A stretch of DNA of 48,385 nucleotides from Gammaproteobacteria bacterium (lineage in GTDB: Bacteria > Pseudomonadota > Gammaproteobacteria > JASBUN01), in contig JASBUN010000059.1 of the NCBI GenBank assembly GCA_030147845.1, forward strand, positions 1 through 48,385, read 5' to 3'. Of this stretch, positions 42,541 through 48,385 are shown in pieces. The position numbers and the translations under genes are program-made. Numbering within the stretch: position 1 is the stretch's first letter; each line of letters starts with the position of its first letter. Below the pieces are notes generated by a model that searched no databases, was not told the DNA's origin, and saw nothing but the letters and a program-made list of their open reading frames with translations.

Positions 42541-43485
42541 TCAATCCAATACTTGCAGCGGGAAATACAAGGACACGATCCAGTTCGGACGATCGACCAA
42601 CTCGCTGATGCGCAGATCAGCGCACACGCTGCACAGCAAATACGCGTCCTCGGCGGACATCGCGTTGGCCGACGCCAGCCAATCCACCATATAGCGCACT
42701 GCGTCCCGCGCCGCGGTCATCAGGTCGGGGCCGATTCCAGTGGTGACTCGGTAACCCTTGGCATCGATGTGACGGGTCACAGGTCCACCGGTGAGCAGAC
42801 GCGGGGTAGGAATATTCGCGCCCTTCACCAGCTCAAACTGCAACACCACCTGCATAGGACTCTCGATGGCGGTGCCGCACACCTCGCCGTCGCCCTGAGC
42901 CGCATGCGTATCGCCCACCGAGAATAAAGCGCCGGGGACCGCCACCGGCAACATCAGCGTGGCACCGGCGGCGACGTCGCGAATGTCCATGTTGCCGCCC
43001 ACTGAACGCGGCGGCACGATGCTGTGGTACCCCACTGTGGCGGGCGCCACGCCGACGGTGCCGGTGAACGGCTTGATCGGTATCTGCGCAAGGTCGCCGT
43101 AGAGCGCGGGCCTGGCACCGTCGGGGGCATAGTGCCAGTGTCGTAGCACCGGCTCCGGAAACTGATCCGCCAGCAGCCCGAAGCCGGGGATATTGGCGGT
43201 CCATCCCCAACCCGAAGGCCGAAAGTCGAGCAGGCGCACGCACAGCATGTCGCCCGGCTCAGCCCCCTCGATCCAGAGGGGGCCGGAGACGGGATTGAGA
43301 CGTTCAAAGTCGAAGCGCGCGACATCATCCACGGTGGAATCGGCGACCAGTTGACCGCCGGAGGCATCGATGATGTCGAACTCCACCGTCTCGCCCGGCG
43401 CTACGCGCAGGGCGGGCGCGAGACTGTTGTCCCAGCCGTAATGCGAGTGATGGCAATGCAGGGTGTGCCGTAGTTTATTTTCCAT
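42541..43485 (-). CDS. Acetamidase/formamidase family protein
   Basis: 314 residues from ATG 43485, which overlaps the stop of the binding-protein gene by 11 bp. Family motifs are 'HSHYGWDNSLAPALRVAPGETVEF', 'GPLWIEGAEPGDMLCV' and 'GDTHAAQGDGEVCGTAIESP'. The last carries the metal-binding His and Glu of the fold. Known members hydrolyse formamide, acetamide or related amides to ammonia and acid. Being inside an Opp-type ABC operon indicates that its substrate, or a product of it, is imported. Confidence 0.92.
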   Translation of the reverse strand: MENKLRHTLHCHHSHYGWDNSLAPALRVAPGETVEFDIIDASGGQLVADSTVDDVARFDFERLNPVSGPLWIEGAEPGDMLCVRLLDFRPSGWGWTANIPGFGLLADQFPEPVLRHWHYAPDGARPALYGDLAQIPIKPFTGTVGVAPATVGYHSIVPPRSVGGNMDIRDVAAGATLMLPVAVPGALFSVGDTHAAQGDGEVCGTAIESPMQVVLQFELVKGANIPTPRLLTGGPVTRHIDAKGYRVTTGIGPDLMTAARDAVRYMVDWLASANAMSAEDAYLLCSVCADLRISELVDRPNWIVSLYFPLQVLD

Positions 43486-45127
43486 CGGTAGCATAGATAC
43501 GTGCATAGTTGAAGGGGAACACGCCCGGGTCCGAAAAAGCGTTTGCGGGATCGGCGGCGACGCGCTTGGAGTGCATGGTGTACTGGACCTCGTTGAAGAC
43601 CGGAACCCAAGGCGCATCATGCATTGCCGCGCCGAACACCTTGCGCCACAGAGCTAAGCGCTCCTGGACCTCATTGGGCTGCGCCAGGGTGTCGGCTTTG
43701 GCGGCCAAGGCGTCGATGTCCTTATTACAATACCAAGCCCAATTCCAGCCACCCTTCACCGCGCTGCCGCAACCCAGGATCGGGCCGTAGAAATCCGACG
43801 GGTCAGGAAAGTCATCGACCCAGGCCATGCCACCCGACCACACCATGGGTGCCGTCTTAGGAGTTCCGCCGGCGGAGATTACCTGCGCCTGCCCTAGGGA
43901 GCGCAGCGCCACCTTGATGCCAATGTGGCCAAGATCCGCCTGAATCGCCTGGGCGATGCGTGGATTGGGATCGGTGTTGTACACATACAGTTCCGTGCTC
44001 ACGCCGTTGGCATAGCCGGCCGCCTTCATCAGTGCCTTGGCCTTCTTGAGGTCGTAGCGGTAGCCTTTGTAGTTTTTGTCATAGCCAGGCATACCAGGCG
44101 GCAGCACTTGGTCGGTGGGATGGCCGCGGCCGTTGATGAGGCGGACGATGTGCTTTTTATTGACCGCCATGTTGACGGCGCGACGCACTCGCACGTCGTC
44201 GAAAGGCTTCATCTGGGTATTCATGGTGAGGTAACTGGTTTCCAGTGGATGGCCCACGACCACCTGCGATTTCCACTTTGGGTTATGAGTCACTTCAACG
44301 AACTTGGCTGGCGGAATGCCATCGCCCAGCAAGTCCACCTCGCCTCGCTGCAGGCGCAGCAGGGCCACTAGGGGATCCTGACCGATGTCGAACACCACCT
44401 TATCTAGATAGGGCAGGCCCTTCTCGAAGTAATAGGGATTACGCACGAACACCAGCTTCTGTCCGGGAACCCACTCCTTCAACATGAAGGGACCGCTACC
44501 CATGGGATGGCGAGCGAAATCCTTGCCGTACTTTTTAGCCACGGCCGGATCGACGATGTCGCCGAAGTTCATCGCCAGCACCTGCAGGATGGTAGCGTCG
44601 GGCTGACTGAGTTCGACCTTCACCGTTAACGGGTCAACCACCGTCACGCCCGACAGATGCGTAGCCTTACCCGCCACCATTTCGTCGTAGCCCTTGATGC
44701 TATGGAAAAAGGCTTGACCGGGGCTGGCCATCTTCGGGTCCACCACCCGTTCGTAGGAGTACTTCACCGCATCTGCGGTAAGCGAGTCACCATTGCCAAA
44801 TTTGGCTCGTGGACGCAACTTAAAGATGTACGTCTTCCCGTCCGGCGACACGGTGTAGGATTGCGCCAAGTCGGTGGTCAGATCCGTGGTCCCCGGTTTG
44901 TAGGTCAGCAGGCGACTGAACAGCACTCGCATCATGGGCCAGTTCTGCCAATCGTAACCGATGGCGGGGTCTAGGGTGCTGACGTCGTTTTGGTAGGACA
45001 CGGTCATCGTGCCGCCTCGCTTGGGCGCGGCGGCAGCCGCGCCGAAACCTGTCAATAGGCAAGCAGCAACGACCACGGCGGCGACCCTGCGGACGGGACG
45101 AGTGGATTTCGGAACTGAGTTGAGCAT
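43475..45127 (-). CDS. ABC transporter substrate-binding protein, peptide/nickel type (family 5)
   Basis: 550 residues from ATG 45127 (gagg 8 nt upstream). The signal peptide ends near 'LLTGFGAAAAA' (about residue 33). The mature start 'PKRGGTMTVSYQNDVSTLDPAIGYDWQNW' and 'GMPGYDKNYKGYRYDLKKAKALMKAAGY' are typical SBP_bac_5 segments. The C-terminal 'YTMHSKRVAADPANAFSDPGVF' also fits. It defines specificity for the two permeases. The ligand cannot be told. Confidence 0.95.
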   Translation of the reverse strand: MLNSVPKSTRPVRRVAAVVVAACLLTGFGAAAAAPKRGGTMTVSYQNDVSTLDPAIGYDWQNWPMMRVLFSRLLTYKPGTTDLTTDLAQSYTVSPDGKTYIFKLRPRAKFGNGDSLTADAVKYSYERVVDPKMASPGQAFFHSIKGYDEMVAGKATHLSGVTVVDPLTVKVELSQPDATILQVLAMNFGDIVDPAVAKKYGKDFARHPMGSGPFMLKEWVPGQKLVFVRNPYYFEKGLPYLDKVVFDIGQDPLVALLRLQRGEVDLLGDGIPPAKFVEVTHNPKWKSQVVVGHPLETSYLTMNTQMKPFDDVRVRRAVNMAVNKKHIVRLINGRGHPTDQVLPPGMPGYDKNYKGYRYDLKKAKALMKAAGYANGVSTELYVYNTDPNPRIAQAIQADLGHIGIKVALRSLGQAQVISAGGTPKTAPMVWSGGMAWVDDFPDPSDFYGPILGCGSAVKGGWNWAWYCNKDIDALAAKADTLAQPNEVQERLALWRKVFGAAMHDAPWVPVFNEVQYTMHSKRVAADPANAFSDPGVFPFNYARIYATDGK

Positions 45128-45150
45128 AACTAGTACCTCGACAAGGTTGG

Positions 45151-46074
45151 TTAACGTAGCTTGATACGTGGATCGACGAACAAGGCGACAATATCTGCCA
45201 GTAGATTGCCCATCACGATGGCGATTGCGGAGACCATGGTGATAGCCATGATGATCGGCGCATCCACACTCTGGATGGCCTGCCACATGAGCTGACCAAT
45301 CCCTGGCCAACCGAACACCGACTCCACCACCACCACGCCACTCATGAAATAGCCAATGTCCATACCGATCATGGCCACTACCGGAAGGGCGGCATTGCGC
45401 AGGGCATGAATCATCACCGTCCGCCAGGGTCCGGCGCCCTTCGCACGGGCCGTGCGGATATAGTCTTGGCTGAGAACATCGAGCATCTCCGAACGGGTCA
45501 CACGGCTATACCAGCCACTACCCAGCAGCCCGAGACTCAGGGCCGGCAGCACGATGTGGATGGGCGAGCCATAGCCACCCATCGGAAACCAGTTGAAATA
45601 CATGGCGAAAACGTACAGCAACATAATGCCGACCACGAACTGCGGGGCCGAAACGCCGACGAACGTCAGCACCATGGCGATTCGGTCGACGGCCTGGCGA
45701 GGACGAAGCGACGCGATGATGCCGCTGGTCACGCCGAGCAGTAATTCGAAGCCAATGGAGGCCAACATGAGTTGCAGAGTCGGCCAGATGCGTGCGCCCA
45801 CCAGCGTCGACACGTCCACTCGCTGCATATAAGAACGGCCGAGATCTCCGTGCAGTACGCGGCCGAGAAAGTGTAGGTACTGTTGATAAAGCGGCAGGTT
45901 CAGACCGAGTTGCTCCCGCACACGCTCCACCGCCGCTGCGGTAGCGCTGCGCCCGGCAATCATTCGCGCGGGATCGGCGGGTAAAAGATAGAGCAGGATG
46001 AACGTAACCACCGTTACGCCCAGCAACAGCAACACGCCTAGCAGCAGGCGCCGACCTAGGTAGCGCCCGATCAC
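45151..46074 (-). CDS. ABC transporter permease (DppB class)
   Basis: 307 residues from GTG 46074, with ggag 6 nt upstream and a GTGA overlap with the preceding stop. The N-terminal helix 'GRRLLLGVLLLLGVTVVTFILL' is followed by the 'LGLNLPLYQQYLHFLGRVLHGDLGRSY' periplasmic loop. The cytoplasmic loop 'DYIRTARAKGAGPWRTVMIHALRNAALPVV' is the EAA motif that docks on the ATPases. Confidence 0.94.
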   Translation of the reverse strand: MIGRYLGRRLLLGVLLLLGVTVVTFILLYLLPADPARMIAGRSATAAAVERVREQLGLNLPLYQQYLHFLGRVLHGDLGRSYMQRVDVSTLVGARIWPTLQLMLASIGFELLLGVTSGIIASLRPRQAVDRIAMVLTFVGVSAPQFVVGIMLLYVFAMYFNWFPMGGYGSPIHIVLPALSLGLLGSGWYSRVTRSEMLDVLSQDYIRTARAKGAGPWRTVMIHALRNAALPVVAMIGMDIGYFMSGVVVVESVFGWPGIGQLMWQAIQSVDAPIIMAITMVSAIAIVMGNLLADIVALFVDPRIKLR

Positions 46075-46934
46075 GAGCGACTCCGGCTGGTGGGATCGAA
46101 TACGTCCCTCAGGGCGTCGCCCAGCAAGTTGAACGCCAGGGCCACCACCACGATGGCGATGCCCGGTAGTAGCACCAGCCACGGCGCAGTGCTGAAGTAG
46201 GCCTGATTTTCGAAGATGATGTTGCCCCAACTGGGGGTTGGCGGCTGCACGCCGACGCCAAGGAACGACAGCGTCGCCTCCAACTGCACCGCCGTCGCGA
46301 TGCCCAGGGTGCCCCATACGATCACAGTCGGCACCAGATGCGGCAGGAGGTGGCGCAACACCACCCGTAGCGGCGACGCGCCCAAGCTGCGCACCGCTTC
46401 GATGTATTCCCGTTCGCTTATCGCGATAGTCTGGGTGTAGACCACCCGGCACACCCAGGTCCAATTCACCAGGGCGATGACAGCGATGACAATCCACAGG
46501 GTAGGATGCAAAATTGCCGCCAAGGCGATAGCCAGGATCAGTGCTGGGAAGGCCAACATGAGATCAGTGAACCGCATGATCGCGGCGCCCATGATCCCGC
46601 GCACGAAGCCAGCCACTACGCCTAGTACCGTCCCGATAAAAACCGCAACCGCGTTGGCCGCCAGGCCCACCACCAGGGAAGTTCGAGCCCCGTAAAGCAT
46701 GCGTGAAAGCAAATCGCGCCCCATAAGGTCGGTACCCAATGGGAACACACGGCCCGGAGGCACCGGCAATCCGCTGTTGGTCAGACCGTTGTCAAACTGG
46801 ATGTTGGGTCCGTGGGGCGCTAGCCATGGTGCAAACACTGCCGCCACGATCATCGCGAGCACGACCAGCGCGGCCGCGGTCGATACCTTGTGGCGCGCGA
46901 GATGCACCACCACATTGTTCGCGAGTGCGACCAC
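46071..46934 (-). CDS. ABC transporter permease (DppC class)
   Basis: 287 residues from a GTG start. An N-terminal helix ('AAALVVLAMIVAAVFAPWLAP') precedes the core with 'FPLGTDLMGRDLLSRMLYGARTSLVVG'. The EAA loop is 'SEREYIEAVRSLGASPLRVVLRHLLPH'. It is the first gene of the seven-gene operon. The ribosome-binding site is not obvious: aggggaac lies about 12 nt upstream. Confidence 0.93.
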   Translation of the reverse strand: MVALANNVVVHLARHKVSTAAALVVLAMIVAAVFAPWLAPHGPNIQFDNGLTNSGLPVPPGRVFPLGTDLMGRDLLSRMLYGARTSLVVGLAANAVAVFIGTVLGVVAGFVRGIMGAAIMRFTDLMLAFPALILAIALAAILHPTLWIVIAVIALVNWTWVCRVVYTQTIAISEREYIEAVRSLGASPLRVVLRHLLPHLVPTVIVWGTLGIATAVQLEATLSFLGVGVQPPTPSWGNIIFENQAYFSTAPWLVLLPGIAIVVVALAFNLLGDALRDVFDPTSRSRS

Positions 46935-47546
46935 GTTCGAAAAAGGTTCCCCTATAGCAATGATGTGGCTTATATACGATCCATATGTGCACCATCCATG
47001 CCAGAATTAAAAAGCGCGTCAACTCGCTCTCGGGATTGAACAATCTTCTCTGCGCGAAACCATTACGAATGTAAGGCGCATCATTTGAGTGCGGCGCGCA
47101 ACTCGATGGTGCGCACCCGATCGCGTTAATGAGACCTGACTGGAAGCTCGGCCGGCAACCGTTGGTTAGGTGCGTCGTCAGCACCTGACCCTGGAAGGTG
47201 TCGCGGCAAAAGGCGCGAGCCCGCAATGTCGCCTGTACTGCGAAAATGATGCGCATGCTCGACAACAGCACAGCCCGGCTCACGATGGCAGCGAATAGGT
47301 GCCGAAAGTTCGCGCCTTCCGCATTACCGCACACGTAATGCTCGCGTTCGCCAGGCACCGCAATCAGTGAACATGCTCGTTGATCACGCGCCAGCGCTGC
47401 GACCGCGGTAGAGTAGAACTGCGATAAATTGCCAGTAGCCACGAAGCCCTTCCCGATTTTGGCATGGCGCTTGCTCCCACTATTGGCGCCGATACAACTC
47501 ACGTCACCGGAATGTCGTCGTGGCAGGTGGCCAAAAGGAACTACCT
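46935..47546. other. Divergent promoter region, ABC operon / RidA gene
   Basis: About 610 bp. A minus-strand frame crosses it, but its sequence has no recognisable domain and it overlaps the permease start. An AT-rich patch with tatata (46974-46979) and ttgacg on the minus strand near 47020 is present, but no well-spaced promoter was found. Confidence 0.45.
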
Positions 47547-47948
47547 ATGACATCGCCTCTGTTTTACATGGTCAGCGGGGCGCCCCAGCCCGTCGCACCT
47601 TTCAGTCACGCCGTCGAATGTGACGGCTGGGTGTTCATTACCGGACAGCTAGCCATCGACGCCGATGATTTTGACGCACCTATGCCCGAAGGCATTGAGG
47701 CGCAGACTCATAAGGTTTTTGCTAATTTACTGCGGGTGTTAGACGGACTGGATCTGTCCCTGGAGCACGTCCTCTGCGCGCGCGTATTCCTGACCCATTT
47801 CCATGAAGACTACACACCTATGAATAAAATCTACGAAAGCTACTTTCCAGCCGACCGCCGGCCGGCACGCACCTGCATCGGCGTGAACGGACTGGCAAGA
47901 AAAGGGCGCATTGAGATCGATTTCGTCATGCGCCGGCCGTCAGGCTGA
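47547..47948 (+). CDS. RidA family protein (reactive intermediate/imine deaminase-like)
   Basis: 133 residues from ATG 47547, 7 nt after aaagga. The RidA fold is recognisable in 'APFSHAVECDGWVFITGQLAIDADDF', 'QTHKVFANLLRVLDGLDLSLEHVLCARVFLTHFHEDY' and 'PARTCIGVNGLARKGRIEIDFV'. The arginine of 'PARTC' is the substrate-binding Arg of the family. RidA proteins hydrolyse enamines or imines; RutC-type ones act in pyrimidine breakdown. It is divergent from the ABC/amidase operon, so a shared pathway is inferred. Confidence 0.9.
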   Translation: MTSPLFYMVSGAPQPVAPFSHAVECDGWVFITGQLAIDADDFDAPMPEGIEAQTHKVFANLLRVLDGLDLSLEHVLCARVFLTHFHEDYTPMNKIYESYFPADRRPARTCIGVNGLARKGRIEIDFVMRRPSG

Positions 47949-48121
47949 CGCAGCGCCCGCTGCAGACTGCCGGCCGAGCAAGGCGCAAACGGCTACGGCT
48001 ATTGTTCAAGCCCGATATGGCAATGGCGTTATCACGCTTACTGCCGCTGGCTCACCTACGCTACGTGCATTGACCACCGCTGTTCGTCGAGCCAATTTTT
48101 CGGCTGGTTTTGAGTTGTTAT

Positions 48122-48385
48122 CTATTGAGACGATTTGCCGTCCATTGCAGATTTTTGCGCCGCCGCCAGGCGTTTAATCAGCTCCTGTTGCTTGTGGTAC
48201 GCATCCGGTAAATTTCCGAACCGTAGCGAAGCGGAACAATCGGCCAGCGCCGCCTTAAGATGCCCGAGCTGCATATTAGCGTAGCAGCGATTGTTATAAC
48301 TAATAGCCAAATCACTCTTGCTTTGCCGCCGCTCATCGAACAAGAAGGGATACCGATTCAGCACATTCAACAACTTCTTCATCTC
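48122..48385 (-). CDS. TPR-like protein, C-terminal part (cut by the window edge)
   Basis: The frame ends at 48122 and runs off the right edge. The ATG at 48382 is the first visible but may be internal. The sequence 'SYNNRCYANMQLGHLKAALADCSASLRFGNLPDAYHKQQELIKRL' looks like a tetratricopeptide-type repeat. Function is unknown. Confidence 0.6.
   Translation of the reverse strand, partial: EMKKLLNVLNRYPFLFDERRQSKSDLAISYNNRCYANMQLGHLKAALADCSASLRFGNLPDAYHKQQELIKRLAAAQKSAMDGKSSQ

Noticed and set aside
46792..47502. Long minus-strand open frame upstream of the ABC operon
   Set aside because: It overlaps the permease gene start, has no recognisable domain and a Cys/His/Arg-rich composition typical of non-coding frames.

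Overview
The window looks like a chromosomal segment of a Gram-negative, motile, respiring proteobacterium, probably gamma- or betaproteobacterial, of moderately high GC. The evidence is a MotB-type stator domain, two chemoreceptors, a periplasmic c-type cytochrome, lipoprotein signals, TRAP and Opp-type ABC uptake systems, a large HPII-type catalase and c-di-GMP proteins. No tRNA, rRNA, CRISPR array, phage gene or complete transposase was recognised. The genus cannot be fixed from the sequence.

Layout. 1-3.1 kb: C-terminus of a MotB-like protein, a DsrE-family protein and a chemoreceptor. 3.3-6.3 kb: DUF202 membrane protein, tag glycosylase, GFA protein, NrtS-like membrane protein and a HAD hydrolase with altered active site. 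6.4-10.5 kb: Crp/Fnr regulator divergent from a TAXI-type TRAP transporter (fused DctQM permease plus binding protein). 10.7-12.0 kb: a TetR regulator with an apparently leaderless promoter, and a carboxymuconolactone-decarboxylase-like protein that seems to start at ATA; both have the same 16-bp operator. 12.0-19.4 kb: second chemoreceptor, katE-type catalase, CDGSH/Fe-S protein and a GAF-GGDEF-EAL protein. 19.8-21.0 kb: cytochrome c'-like protein divergent from a Crp/Fnr gene interrupted by an in-frame stop, with a perfect FNR-like palindrome between them. 21.2-27.3 kb: pirin, DUF2254, Sel1-PDZ-Sel1 lipoprotein, 5'-nucleotidase, methyltransferase and a small membrane protein. 27.7-33 kb: DksA-type zinc finger protein, an inactive-transglutaminase/7TM protein without its usual ligase partner, and a PAS-GAF-diguanylate cyclase between two clusters of REP-like palindromes; then a lipoprotein/BamE-like gene that appears frameshifted. 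33.4-39.6 kb: methyltransferase, GNAT, GFA, YgeA-type racemase, glycosyltransferase and COG4705 membrane protein, with large gene-free gaps. 39.9-47.9 kb: a seven-gene minus-strand operon (two permeases, binding protein, formamidase-type amidase, two ATPases, isochorismatase-type hydrolase) with a divergent RidA gene. The right edge cuts a TPR-like gene.

Functional themes. The seven-gene ABC/amidase operon with RidA reads as uptake and stepwise hydrolysis of an unidentified amide- or ureido-type nitrogen compound. The TetR/AhpD-like pair is a compact self-contained regulatory module. The cytochrome/Fnr-like pair shows the geometry of a class II FNR-activated promoter, but its regulator appears broken. 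Several proteins suggest c-di-GMP and stress physiology (two chemoreceptors, one EAL and one GGDEF protein, catalase with a sigma-S-like -10). Coordinates of starts were chosen from ribosome-binding sites where these could be seen. All functional names are from reading motifs by eye; no database search was possible.
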